Assembly: GCA_031761405.1 (NCBI GenBank)
Contig: JASEVX010000012.1
Coordinates: forward strand, 23,279,723 to 23,343,722
Reading direction: 5' to 3'
Source of the DNA: Serripes groenlandicus
Lineage: Eukaryota > Mollusca > Bivalvia > Cardiida > Cardiidae
Length of the DNA: 64,000 bases
Both the position numbers and the translations under genes were made by a program. Shown here piece by piece: positions 21,701 through 32,404 of the stretch. The first letter of the stretch is position 1. Every line of letters starts with the position of its first letter. The notes under the pieces were generated by a model that saw only the letters and a program-made list of their open reading frames with translations, ran no database searches and had not been told where the DNA came from.

Positions 21701-22380
21701 AGTCACTGAACAATTATGTCCCTCGAAATGGCCAAAACTGTACTAACATTGTCCGCACTCTAAGTTTGGCTGACGTACAACCAATTACCATTATGCTTGG
21801 TATCAAAAAAACAGGACAGGCGTATTTTGTGACATTTGGCGCTCTTGTTTTGTATACTGTGATATGGTCTACTGAACAATTGCATTGGTTATGTGTTTTA
21901 ATATAATCGAGCATTCTTATTCTGGTATTTATGCACGGGTATTTGTATTTTTTATAACGATTTAGATGCCCCTTTTGACCTCACAGTATGTTCTGTAAAG
22001 CGAACATAGATCTACACAGATCGTCTTTTTTTGCGTTTAAAAAATCACATTTGATCATTTTGCTCATTCATTCTAGCAGTTATTAAATCACCCTTGATTT
22101 TGTTGATCATTTATAATTTAGATAAACTTATATAGATCGTCGACGACTACCAAAAGCAACTTTAGCGTATGTCAAAATGTATGGCATGTGTACCAAGTTT
22201 TCTTGTAAATACCGACGTCACATTATTACGTCAGAAACTGTGCATGTATTTACACACAGCTAGCGCTACATGTATGAATCGACCGAATTTGGGTTTTTGT
22301 TTGTCTATCGATTTGCTATATGGACAGATATTGCATCCCTGTTTTCTCATGAAAAGTAGAAGAAAAAATATCAATGTATA
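21701..22380. other. no gene; spacer
   Basis: No recognisable ORF or repeat; A+T-rich. Confidence 0.4.
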
Positions 22381-22468
22381 GTACAATAATATAGATTATT
22401 GCATCTGTATGGAAAAACTTCGGCTGATTTGCCCGAGCTTGCGAGATGCAATAATCTTTTTATTGTAC
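22381..22468. mobile_element. short fold-back element
   Basis: gtacaataatatagattatt / gcatct is mirrored by agatgcaataatctttttat / tgtac. The left-arm sequence tagattattgcatct recurs loosely near 20636, so it is a dispersed family. Confidence 0.65.
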
Positions 22469-23120
22469 AATTTGATATTGGCTATTTAAAGTCGATCTGT
22501 GTGTATTAAACATTTAACTATATCAAAATTAAACAATTGTATTGAATTGTTTTGATAAACAAACATCAACGATCTATTGCACAATTAATAACCTTTCAAA
22601 TGGTGGCTAGGGTCGTGGACAAATTTACGAACCGCCATTTTTTTTCGACTTGATACAGTTCCAATCAATGAATTAATCACTCTCAATCTTCAAGCAGGAG
22701 TCTGCCCAAATACAACCAAAATACAAGGTGAACCTTTATCTTTAACAATATGCTCAGAAGAAAAAAGTTTAGTAGTTTTTTATATTTTTCGATATGAATT
22801 CGAAAATAAAAATGAAAGTCACAGAAAATTACTCATCATATTAATCATTTATTATCAAATATCTCCTGTATCCATTCAGTTTCTCAATTACAGCCGATCT
22901 TTGACGTTTACGTATGCCATTACAAATATCGCCTACAACATCGTAAGGTATCAACACGGAAGATATCTCATTCTAATTGACGAGATAGAGAAGCGATGGT
23001 TTCCGGGTGTTCCGATTGTATGGAAAACAGGAATAATGTAATCTATTTATATGTTAAGGGTCAATTCGAGATGACCTTTTATACGGTGTACAGCAAAATT
23101 AATTTTGTTTGGTTTTAATC
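22469..23120. other. no gene; spacer
   Basis: No domain-bearing ORF. A minus-strand 76-residue ORF across 23047-23277 overlaps the next MITE and is not a gene. Confidence 0.4.
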
Positions 23121-23370
23121 CATCCTCGGTACCCAGGCTATTCATAAAATATATGATACCATGGGCAAATTGGCTAGTGAAACTCCGTAAAGCATGAACC
23201 TCGATTTCCTCCGTAACTACACTGTAATTTTCGTATCGCATGAGGTATGTGTCATGCGGCCAATCAGGCGGATGCATTTCATCTCATAAATTATTCATGA
23301 GTACGAGATTTTTACAGCCAATTTGCCCAGGGTATCATATATTTTATGAATAACCTGGGTACCGAGGATG
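23121..23370. mobile_element. 250-bp MITE with 9-bp target-site duplication
   Basis: Ends catcctcggtacccagg and cctgggtaccgaggatg; inverted arms run about 55 bp (through tattcataaaatatatgata and gggcaaattggct). gttttaatc is directly repeated at 23112-23120 and 23371-23379. A 9-bp duplication with long terminal inverted repeats fits Mutator-like (MULE) elements (inference). Confidence 0.9.
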
Positions 23371-23442
23371 GTTTTAATCATGTTACCTCAAGTCACTCTC
23401 TATCAATACAGATTAAATGAAATGAGATGAGCTTGGTTGTCT

Positions 23443-23830
23443 AACTCTTTCCCACATTCAACAAATCTGCAGCAGACGACTTTTAACCCTTTCCTTCATA
23501 CGACAATTCTGCAGCAGACGACTTTGAACGTATGTTGTCAAAACATCTCCATAATTGAATGGATAACCTATGACAAAAAGTGGAAAACATTGTGGCAAAA
23601 CGAGAAATTGCACGTTTTGTGCAATTTCTTCTTTTGTCACTATGTTTTCAAAAAGCCGTCTGCTGCAGAGGCGTCAGAAAGCGTCTATATGAGGGAAAGG
23701 GTTAAATCATCTAGGCAAAACTTTCTATAAATGAGATTAACGTTACAGTTATTGAAAAAAGTTGAAAACATTGTTGCACAGAAGAAAGAAATTGCTTATT
23801 ATGAGCAATTTCTCCACAGTATATCAGAGG
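23443..23830. mobile_element. MITE F2, complete copy plus partial ends
   Basis: A truncated left end (23443-23482) is followed by a complete element: TTAA at 23483, ccctttccttcatacgac, the cagcagacgactttgaac arm, a central hairpin (gagaaattgcacgttttgtg / caatttcttcttttgtcac), gtctgctgcagaggcgtcag, gagggaaagggttaa. A third partial copy with hairpin gaaattgcttattatgagc lies at 23745-23830. Confidence 0.85.
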
Positions 23831-23884
23831 ACTAGATAAGGTGGAGCAAATAGGTCTTTCTCATTTGATATCTCTCTTAGCACT

Positions 23885-25850
23885 CCAAAACCTATGTAAC
23901 TAAAATATTTGATATTGTATGAGCATTGTTTAATGTATATTCAAATTTATTGTTATGTATCTGTTACTAATATAATTGATATTGTATGATCCCTTTTTAT
24001 TGTATATTTAAATGTTTTAGTATGTATGTACATGTATAACTAATATATTTGATATTATATGATCCCTTTTTATTGTATAGTTAAATGTTTTAGTATGTAT
24101 GTACATGTAAAACTAATATATTTGATATTGTATGATCCCTTTTTATTGTATAGTTAAATGTTTTAGTATGTATGTACATGTATAACTAATATATTTGATA
24201 TTGTATGATCCCTTGTCAATGTATATTCAAATGTTTTGGTATGTACATGTATAACTAATATATTTGATTTTGTATGATCCCTTTTTATTGTATAGTTAAA
24301 TGTTTTAGTATGTATGTATGTATGTACATGTATAACTAATATATTTGATAGTGTATGATCCCTTTTTATTGTATAGTTAAAAATTTTAGTATGTATGTAC
24401 ATGTATAACTAATATATTTGATATTGTATGATCCCTTGTCAATGTATATTTAAATGTTTTAGTATGTACATGTATAACTAATATATTTGATATTGTATGA
24501 TCCCTTGTCAATGTATATTTAAATGTTTTAGTATGTACATGTATAACTAATATATTTGATATTGTATGATCCCTTGTCAATGTATATTTAAATGTTTTAG
24601 TATGTACATGTATAACTAATATATTTGATATTGTATGATCCCTTGTCAATGTATATTTAAATGTTTTAGTATGTACATGTATAACTAATATATTTGATAT
24701 TGTATGATCCCTTGTCAATGTATATTTAAATGTTTTAGTGTGTACATATATAACTAATATATTTGATATTGTATGATCCCTTGTCAATGTATATTTAAAT
24801 GATTTAGTATGTATATGTATAACTAATATATTTGATATTGTATGATCCCTTGTCAATGTATACTTAAATGTTTTAATATGTACATGTTTAACTAATATAT
24901 TTGATATTGTATGATCCCTTGTCAATGTATATTTAAATGTTTTAGTATCTACATGTATAACTAATATATTTGATATTGTATGATCTCTTGTCAATGTATA
25001 TTTAAATGTTTTAGTATGTATATGTAACTAATATATTTGATATTGTATGATCCCTTGTCCATGTATATTTAAATGTTTTTAGTATGTACATGTATATGTA
25101 ACTAATATATTTGATATTGTATGATCCCTTGTCAATGTATATTTAAATGTTTTAGTATGTACATGTATAACTAATATATTTGATATTGTATGATCCCTTG
25201 TCAATGTATATTTAAATGTTTTAGTATGTACATGTATAACTAATATATTTGATAACGTATAGTCATTGGTCTATTTATGTTTAGATGTTTTGGTATGTAT
25301 ATGTAACTAATATATTTGATAACGTATAGTCATTGGTCTATTTATATTTAGATGTTTTGGTATGTATATGTAACTAATACATTTACTAACGTATAGTCAT
25401 TGGTCTATTTATGTTTAGATGTTTTGGTATGTTTATGTAACTAATATATTTGATATTGTATGATCACTGGTTAATGTATATTGAAATGTATTGGCATGTT
25501 TGTCAATCGGGAATTACTTGCTAACAAAATGTACTTTGTCACATGTATGTGTTACTAATATATTTGATATTGTATGATCACTGGTTAATGTTTATTGAAA
25601 TGTATTGGTATGTTTGTCAATCGGGAATTACTTGCTAACAAAATGTACTTTGTCACATGTATGTGTTACTAATATATTTGATAATGTATGATCACTGGTT
25701 AATGTATATTTGTATTCATTGGTATGTATGTCGACCGCGGTTTAGTAATGACAAAATGTACCCTGTCACATGTATTTGTTACTAATATATTTGATATTGT
25801 ATGATCGTTGGTTAATGTATATTTAAATGTATTGTTTTGTATTACGTACT
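23885..25850 (-). repeat. 69-bp satellite array, about 27 units
   Basis: atatttgatattgtatgatc recurs every 69 bp through most of 24420-25260. Before 24420 units differ in the ccctttttattg part. After 25440 units are longer (about 115 bp) by insertion of a tgtcaatcgggaattacttg segment. Since 69 is a multiple of 3 and the minus-strand unit has no stop, a 202-codon ORF (24994-24386) spans it; this is periodicity, not a gene. Confidence 0.93.
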
Positions 25851-26210
25851 ATCACACAATTTTAATTAGAGTACGTTACTCTCATACATGGAGTTGCATG
25901 AAAGTGTGTATGTCTTGTGGGCCAGAGGCCTTATAAAAGTTATAATACAATAAAATTATATTATATTGTATGTTGATTGATAAAGCACACTTTTTGACGA
26001 AGTCCAACTTTTCAAAGATTGTTAATTTATTCTTACAGATATTACTATGAAACATTGAAACTATACACAAACGGAAACACGTCATCGTTTCTACATGTAC
26101 CATGAGGCCATCACAAAAGACTGGAAGATGAACCTGTAAAATAGATGTTTTTATATTTATAATAATGAACTTGAAGCACAAAATGATCACAACGTTCGCC
26201 AATATGGAAC
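25851..26210. other. no gene; spacer
   Basis: The minus-strand ORF 25882-26295 runs through this spacer and a SINE head and has no motif. Confidence 0.4.
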
Positions 26211-26285
26211 TGGTGCAGAGATAGAACGTCGGTCTTTCGTACCAGAGGTCCCGGGTTCGAATCAAGCGAGTACTAGTCAAGTATC
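26211..26285 (+). mobile_element. tRNA-like SINE head
   Basis: ggtgcagagatagaacgtcg resembles an A-box region and cccgggttcgaatcaagc a B box, 40 bp apart. No CCA or clear acceptor-stem pairing was confirmed, so a SINE remnant is more likely than a tRNA gene. Confidence 0.45.
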
Positions 26286-26289
26286 CAGG

Positions 26290-27001
26290 TAGCAAGACAA
26301 CGTAAGCGATTAATATAAGCTGAAAGCTTGTTACTCAATCGATGTAAAATAAATAAGAGTAAATTTCTTTTCTCATATTTTGAATCACCAGATTAACGAA
26401 CATAAATCTATACTTTACAGTCTATTGGTGCTACACTTATTAACCCTTTTAATGCTAAATTTTGAAAATTGACTGGTATAGTTTTGTCCGTCGAAAGGTC
26501 CATAGCCAGTTCTAGGAATTTAAAGATAAGGACGATTTGATGCGCAGCCAGCAGTATAGAGCTGATGAATATGAACCGACTGGCATATCTCTTAACTGGT
26601 TGCACAGCAGCCAAAGGGTCAATATAAATAAACACTTTGGTCTTTTCAAAGTTAAAGCCAAACAATAATTAATCTGACGAGATTTTGAACGTGTACAAGC
26701 TAACATTCGACTATTCAAAAATGCATCAACAATGCTCGTTTACGCTAAATTTGGTTATTATCGATGATCAACCACGCAGATCTATATTGATTTGATAGTA
26801 GAACGAAAGACGAAAGAAAGAGAAAAACAGTCAAAGAAAAAGAATAGAATTAAGACGAACAGCTAGACAATACGATACAATGGAAAAAGGAAGAAGAAAA
26901 AGACCGGAAAATAGAATAACTGAACAATGTTAGTAGTGAACGATTAAAGAAAAAGAGATAGGAGAAAACACAGATGAAAGCAAGACAACGAATTAATGAG
27001 G
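26290..27001. other. no gene; purine-rich tract at 26800-26995
   Basis: About 195 bp of strongly A/G-rich plus strand (gaaagaaagagaaaaac, ggaagaagaaaaagacc) lies just beyond the putative splice donor of the minus-strand gene. It would be pyrimidine-rich intron sequence when transcribed. Nothing else seen. Confidence 0.5.
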
Positions 27002-27003
27002 AC

Positions 27004-28518
27004 TTACACTATATACATGTCGAGTGATCCTAGTCCTGAGCCCCGAGAACCAGCGCCATCGTCCGTGATTGTATCCGTGCTATTCCGTAATAGCTCTCCA
27101 GTAGCGATCTTCGAACGTTCAAACAAAGCAATGTCTTTTGGATTGACGGTGTTGCAGAGGAAGCAATATCCGTTCTTGTAGACGACACCGCCTGCTCCTG
27201 CAGCCATTGGCGTTGTTTCATGTGTTTCGCATTTTCGTTTCAATAAGTCAAAACTACCAACTGAGCCCTTTAATGAAGCGTTACAGGATGACACGATAGT
27301 ACGACTCTTACAGTATTCGCCCATTGGGTCAAATCCGTGAGGTGGCTGAAATGTTTCTAGACAATCAGTTGCTGTATAATTATCCAGGAAATTCAGTATA
27401 TCCTCTAGGGTCTGATTCGGCAGCTTAATGCTATTAGGAGATCGAGTGTCACCAAAAGCAGTCAGAGCAGCTAATAAACTTGGAAATCCAGGTGCGGCGA
27501 TGGGGTCGATATGTTCGCCACCGAATCCGTCACCAGCACCGAGACCCCCGTCCATAGCACTAAAGTCACGATCAAACCCAGCAGATCCAGTATTTGGTTC
27601 AGAACCGAGTTCGCAAGCAGTACTCCCAGTGACACCATCGCTGATACCGCTTTGACCATCGTCAACTAATTCACCATTAGAACCTGCAAATCCAGTAGTT
27701 GTTGATCCAAAACCGAATCCGCGAGGAGTACTCCCACTGACACCATCACTGATACCGTTTTGACCAGCGTCAACTAATTCAACATTAGAACCTGCAAATA
27801 TAGTGGAAAACCGCCCTGATTCAAAACCGGCACGATCATTAACTTCATTTACAGAGCCGCCAGTCACACCCCCAAATCCAACGTTGGAACCTCTTGTGTT
27901 AATTCCACCACTATTAAACCCGCCACCAAAGTGAGTTTCAGTACCATGATCATGGAACCCTCCTTTGCCAGATATAATCCCGCCCCCGATACCTCCTTGC
28001 GTCTGTTGGCCTTCGTTTGTGTAATGCTTGCATGTTGATGTCGGATAGAGAATCCAAGGCAAAAGATCATTGACGTTAACCCCGTTACATTTCGCACATG
28101 CGATGTTTCTGTAGTGTTCACGTGTGGTCGAATCTGTGACCCAGATCACGTCTTTAAATGTTTCCACTGCTTTGCAGTCATCGATCAGATCGTGACTGCT
28201 CCCTGGTGCACATTTGGTGCGGACGAAATAAGGTCTCCTTATGAAATGCGTATAAGCTGAACATTTATAAGTACTGGTACGCGCATCTAATTTCAAAGTC
28301 ATGTCGTGGCTAGCCTCGCAATGCTGCTCACAACCACATTCACAAACCCATTTGGTCAAATCGTTAAACATGGCACACGAAAAGGGCAAATCGCAGACTA
28401 TATTGGACAATTCCGTAAAATTATGAGCTTCCTCGGGGTTCATAGTAGTAGTAGCGAAAACCCATGCAGAAATTCGCTGTGTTGTTACAAGGCCCGTCAA
28501 CAGAATGATGAACAGCAT
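27004..28518 (-). CDS. secreted Cys-module, Gly-rich protein; probably 5' exon(s) of a larger gene
   Basis: A 504-residue ORF. The N-terminus MLFIILLTGLVTTQRISAW is a convincing signal peptide. Residues 42-163 are Cys-rich (CECGCEQHC at 59-67; YRNIACAKCNG at 136-146; C163). Residues 170-345 are Gly/Ser-rich with a 36-residue tandem repeat (FAGSNxELVDxGQxGISDGV at 241 and 277). Residues 386-456 carry a second Cys module ending YKNGYCFLCN, an echo of the first. Several N-glycosylation sequons (NFT, NQT, NYT, NAS, NST) suit an extracellular protein. In family knowledge, YxNxxCxxCN modules occur in ectodomains of lophotrochozoan adhesion-type receptors, but no membrane segment is present here. 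The ORF stops two codons after reaching a textbook donor (GTAAGT, complement of 27002-27007), so the real exon probably ends at 27008 with later exons to the left. The start is the Met that begins the signal peptide. Function not assigned. Confidence 0.85.
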   Translation of the reverse strand: MLFIILLTGLVTTQRISAWVFATTTMNPEEAHNFTELSNIVCDLPFSCAMFNDLTKWVCECGCEQHCEASHDMTLKLDARTSTYKCSAYTHFIRRPYFVRTKCAPGSSHDLIDDCKAVETFKDVIWVTDSTTREHYRNIACAKCNGVNVNDLLPWILYPTSTCKHYTNEGQQTQGGIGGGIISGKGGFHDHGTETHFGGGFNSGGINTRGSNVGFGGVTGGSVNEVNDRAGFESGRFSTIFAGSNVELVDAGQNGISDGVSGSTPRGFGFGSTTTGFAGSNGELVDDGQSGISDGVTGSTACELGSEPNTGSAGFDRDFSAMDGGLGAGDGFGGEHIDPIAAPGFPSLLAALTAFGDTRSPNSIKLPNQTLEDILNFLDNYTATDCLETFQPPHGFDPMGEYCKSRTIVSSCNASLKGSVGSFDLLKRKCETHETTPMAAGAGGVVYKNGYCFLCNTVNPKDIALFERSKIATGELLRNSTDTITDDGAGSRGSGLGSLDMYIV

Positions 28519-28667
28519 GGTTCTAATCTTTGTGATATGAAGAGTTATAGGTAATCTGAAGAAAACAAAAACATGTGCATAGCCTTTTTAAGTTTATCAT
28601 CGGAAATTCTTTAAATGCTTTTAAAGCTTTATAATATTGATAGAGTGTAAACACAGTATAAAATGAA
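28519..28667. other. 5' flank of the secreted-protein gene
   Basis: About 150 bp between the start codon and an upstream SINE. A tataatattgat stretch (28630-28641) is the only TATA-like sequence; promoter status unproven. Confidence 0.25.
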
Positions 28668-28855
28668 ATCATTCGTGGTCGAGTGTTTAGCGTCCGGCGT
28701 TTGGAACCGGGCGTGCCAGGTCCGATCATGGTGGACTGCAATTTGGCAAGAGACACTTCCTAATAGTAGCCTAATACTGGTTTCTAGAATAAGCAGCTTA
28801 CCGCCACGATATAACTGAAATAATATTTAGAACGGCGTAAAACCACAATTAAACA
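28668..28855 (+). mobile_element. tRNA-derived SINE, type A
   Basis: Head cgtggtcgagtgtttagcg and diverged B box gtccgatcatgg; body tggcaagagacacttcc and gcctaatactggttt; end gaacggcgtaaaaccac and aattaaac. It lies head-away from the secreted-protein gene, 150 bp upstream. Confidence 0.75.
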
Positions 28856-28979
28856 AACTTACAAAATCACAGTTTAAAGATCGTATGTGTAGCTGACAAT
28901 ACATTTTAAGATTATAACATGATCTCAGGCAAACTCTGATACGATATATTGTCAGCGTTCTATGAAAACAACCGGTTTA

Positions 28980-29213
28980 AAGCTTAACATTTTTCAAATT
29001 TCAAAAAGTCGGCAGCAGACGTCATTGAAAGCATTTTAGTAAAAATATCGAAAACTACTATAAATAAAAGTATAATTATTGAATGGAGAAATGATAGTGG
29101 CAAAATGAGAAATTGCTCTTTAAGAGCAATTTTTCCTTTTGACAAAATGTTTTCAAAAAGTGTTCTGCTGCAGAAGCGTCAGAAATCGTCTGTATTTGGG
29201 AAAATAGTTATTA
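28980..29213. mobile_element. hairpin MITE F2
   Basis: gcagcagacgtcattgaaag arm, central hairpin (gagaaattgctctttaagag / caatttttccttttgac), ttctgctgcagaagcgtcag arm, right end tgggaaaatagttatt. Immediately followed by an F3 element. Confidence 0.8.
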
Positions 29214-29400
29214 ACTCTTTCGCTGCCAAAGGCAATTGAAGGCTTTTGCAAACAATGCAGATTCGGATGAACTGTCTTTCCTGAAATTTGCATTGTTTAC
29301 CATTTAGACATTCTATTTTACCAAATTTCCTGTTGGACGAAAAATGCAATGGTCCAATTTTCAACATGGAAGAGTCGACTTTGTGAAATTCGACATTGAA
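29213..29400. mobile_element. hairpin MITE F3, diverged
   Basis: aactctttcgctgccaaagg at the left; gcaaacaatgcagattcgg and tttgcattgtttacc as arms; ttcaacatggaagagtcg at the right. Confidence 0.65.
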
Positions 29401-29506
29401 ATATAATACGGCAATACAGAGGCTCTTCGACAGTACCCAACTATGTGTTGTTGTCCCGTAACGTCGCTCACTGTTACTCGTACACCATAGTCACCGTTTT
29501 TTATGT

Positions 29507-29872
29507 TTTTATTGGAGTTTTACGCCGATTTCAACATTATTTCAGTCATATCACGAGAACAGTTCGCTTATTCATGATCTCTGGGTAAGTCTGCTTATGT
29601 GCCCATGGGCACGCCACTTTGACGGCCGTGAGCTGGGATCGACTTCGGAAAAGACTTCGTGGTGAAGTGATTGGAGCGTTCGTCTCGACTGCAATAGACC
29701 AGGGTTTCACCGTGGTCGAGCGGTTACAGTCGTGTATTTGGAACCGGGTCTCCCGGTATCGATCCCGAGTCGCAGCACGGCGATTATGGTGGAGTTCTAT
29801 TGGGCAAGGCACATTTCCTAGCCTAGTACTGGTTATTATACAAAAAATGTTAAAAACGGTATTGAGCTCTAA
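29507..29872. mobile_element. two type A SINEs in opposite orientations
   Basis: 29507-29640 is a minus-oriented 3' part (tattggagttttacgccg; catgatctctgggtaag). 29706-29872 is plus-oriented with head accgtggtcgagcggtta, B box gtatcgatcccgagtcgc, body tgggcaaggcacatttcc and gcctagtactggtta. The ORFs on both strands here are SINE-derived. Confidence 0.75.
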
Positions 29873-29884
29873 TCACTCCATAAT

Positions 29885-30297
29885 ATCCACATTAAGTTTT
29901 TCCCATATTCATCAAATCTGCAGCAGACGAATTTGAACATATCTAGGCAAAACTATCGAAACTCTCTTTAACCTTTTCAGCGCCGAATTGTTTAAAGTAG
30001 ACTTTTCCATGTTCAAACTGGGACGACTCTATGTTAATGCTATAGGATTTTTGGAATATTTTTATAACTCACAACCAAACAATGCAGATTTCAGGTGAGA
30101 CAGCTCGTTACGAGCTGACTCACCTGAATCTGTATTGTTTGCAAAAAGCTCAATATTGCCTTTGGCGCTGAAAGAGTTAAATCAAAGTATACATTTTGAT
30201 GAAAGTTAAAAACATTGTGGTACATGGAGAAATTGGTCATTATGGTCAATTTCTTCTTTTGCCACAATGTTTTCAAAAGCTGCTTGCTACAGAATAT
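29885..30297. mobile_element. MITE F2 interrupted by an F3 MITE
   Basis: Left part tttttcccatattcatc to caaaactatcgaaactctc; right part from atcaaagtatacattttg through the central hairpin (ggagaaattggtcattatgg / tcaatttcttcttttgcc) to gctgcttgctacaga. The F3 element sits between. Confidence 0.75.
29970..30180. mobile_element. MITE F3, complete, nested in F2, TTAA-flanked
   Basis: Ends cttttcagcgccgaattg and ggcgctgaaagag lie between TTAA (29968-29971) and TTAA (30177-30180). Central palindrome: caggtgagacagctcgtt / acgagctgactcacctg. The TTAA target points to a piggyBac-type mobiliser (inference). Confidence 0.85.
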
Positions 30298-30924
30298 TTA
30301 AGTGGCATCCGACGACTTTGAAAATGTTGTGGTGAAGATATGGATAAACTGTACCAAGGAAAGCATATTCAATGAATACAGTTGATATCATTGTGACAAA
30401 GAGAAAACTTATGTCAAATTACGCCAAATACATCCGCTGCCATGCTGATCTACCAAATAGTCCCTAAAATAAACGTTGTTTGCACAGAAATGAGGGTATA
30501 CCTTCACCGTAATGCATTGAATATATGACATCGAGTTTAAGTTCATTGTTCATGTGTATAGGATGCACTTAAAATGATTGATTTTATCATTTTAGTATGT
30601 TGACTTTGTTTGAAAGTAAAAGAAGAATATGTGAAAAACCAGTTTCGTCCCAGCCCGATTTCGTCCAAAATGACGGTAAACATTTTCGCGGGGTGAGTTC
30701 TTTCTTGCATAATGCATGACACCATATTTTCTTTAGATTGTTTTAAAGCTAGGAGGTAACTCTTTTCAATGATTTATGGTGTTCTACGAGCAAGTGAAAT
30801 ACGAGCATCGCTGCTAAGTGTTAAAAGATTTAAGGAAACATATAAAAGATGTTTCATGTATTCTTGAATAATACCTATATAAATAATATATGACTGTTTA
30901 TGAACATGAAAGTGAGTTATACTA
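30298..30924. other. no gene; spacer
   Basis: No domain-bearing ORF and no clear repeat seen. Confidence 0.4.
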
Positions 30925-31200
30925 CAGGGGCGTAGCTTTGCAATAATCAATGTGTAGGCCGTCTCGTGAGAAAATCAGCATTGTGGACTCTGCGTAAACT
31001 ATCGACCCGGATCAGCATAAGCATGCCGCACAGGCCTACCCGGATAGACACTTTTCGCCTCCCGTGTTTTTTTCTGTTTCAGGAATAACTACTCTATACA
31101 TCTATCCCCCTAAGACGGAATGTGTCGGCCGGATCAGTCTGCGCGGACAGCGCAGGCTGATCTGGTCCATACATTACGCAGCTGAATTGTGGGGCGTTTT
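30925..31200. mobile_element. element with caggggcgtagc end joined to an F1 body
   Basis: Outer end caggggcgtagctttgcaat (30925) runs into taggccgtctcgtgagaaaa, an F1 terminus, then the F1 core in reverse orientation; the right end is broken after gcagctgaattgtgggg. The mirror-image outer end is at 62108-62154. The caggggcgtagc end is hAT-like (inference). Confidence 0.65.
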
Positions 31201-31642
31201 ATTTCAAGCACAACCATTTGCAACAGGCGATACTTAAACTACAATACCCGATACAATGTGTTACCATTTCCCCGAACACAACAACTATACGCATATATAG
31301 TCATTACACATATATTCTATTCAGTAATGCGGTAAGAAAATGGCTTCCAAACAAAGAAAATACATTTAACAACATAAAATAAATGAAAATGATCACTAAA
31401 TAATAATGCCACTAATATCTCCTTTAGCCACAATGTTTTCAAAAGTCGTGAGCTGAAAAATACATAAAAGAACTAAACAAATATGTAGCTTCCCCCTACC
31501 TCTGATTGAATCCAGCAGACGACTGTCGCTCCACGCCCTTCGCCCGCTTATAAGAGGCTCTCAAGACATATCAAGCCATCACGAAAGCGGCATAAGTACT
31601 TGTATTTAATACCGGCACAATATTTTTTCTGATTGACATGTT
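31201..31642. other. no gene; spacer
   Basis: Contains a short F2-like phrase (gccacaatgttttcaaaagt at 31430) and nothing else. Confidence 0.4.
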
Positions 31643-31872
31643 TTAACCCTTTCCCTCATATAGACGCCTTCTGACGCCTCTGCAGCAGACAGCTTTTTGA
31701 AAACATAGTGACAAAAGAAGAAATTGCTCAAAACGAGCAATTTCTCCTTTTGCCACAATGTTTTCCACTTTTAGTCATAGGTTATCCATTCACTTATATA
31801 GATCTTTTATTTGTTGACAAAATATGTTCAAAGTCGTCCTCTGCCGAATTGTGGTATGAGGGAAAGGGTTAA
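31643..31872. mobile_element. hairpin MITE F2, complete, TTAA-flanked
   Basis: TTAA at 31643-31646 and 31869-31872. The ends ccctttccctcata and tatgagggaaaggg are perfectly inverted. Central hairpin gaagaaattgctcaaaacga / gcaatttctccttttgcc. TTAA target plus CCC-initial ends are the signature of piggyBac-type MITEs (family knowledge). Confidence 0.92.
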
Positions 31873-32083
31873 CCGAAATCAAACAAACAAATCGATCTTC
31901 GGAACTGTCAATCAGCGAAGACCCAGATCAACATCAGGGTTTTCTCTCTTTTAGTCACATGGTTTCAGGCAGTCTAGGAATGTAACTTACAAACTATTGA
32001 AACCGGCATAAAAGTCCGATTTTAAACGGCCCTTATTTCATAGCACGATTAGCATCTAGTTTCTAGAACGTCGTTATTAATAG

Positions 32084-32346
32084 GAGCCGTTACGCGAGAA
32101 AACCAACATTGTGGACTCTGCGTAATAGTATCGACCCTGATCATCCTAAGCATGCCACGCAGGCTAACCTGGACAGGCAATTTTCGCCTCCGGTGAATTT
32201 TCTGTTACAGGAATCATTACTCTATACTTCTATCTCCCTGAGGCGGAATGTGTCGGCCCAGATTGGCCTGCGCGGACTGCGCAGGCTGATCTTGGTCGAT
32301 ACATTACGCAGATACCACAATGTTGGTTTTCTCGCGGAACGGCTCA
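32084..32346. mobile_element. MITE F1, complete, reverse orientation
   Basis: gagccgttacgcgagaaaac and gttttctcgcggaacggctc as ends; core tgaggcggaatgtgtcgg. The 89-residue plus-strand ORF over it is an artefact of the inverted structure. Confidence 0.88.
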
Positions 32347-32404
32347 TATCTTTGACAATGTGTTGTAGTGTAGTCTGATACGTCATATCTTAGATATTTT
32401 TCTC

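Noticed and set aside
24386..24994. 202-codon minus-strand ORF of 23-residue repeats
   Set aside because: It exactly follows the 69-bp satellite period; any stop-free frame of a unit divisible by 3 stays open. No start context or domain.
26211..26285. Functional tRNA gene
   Set aside because: Only A- and B-box-like segments; no full cloverleaf could be drawn by eye.
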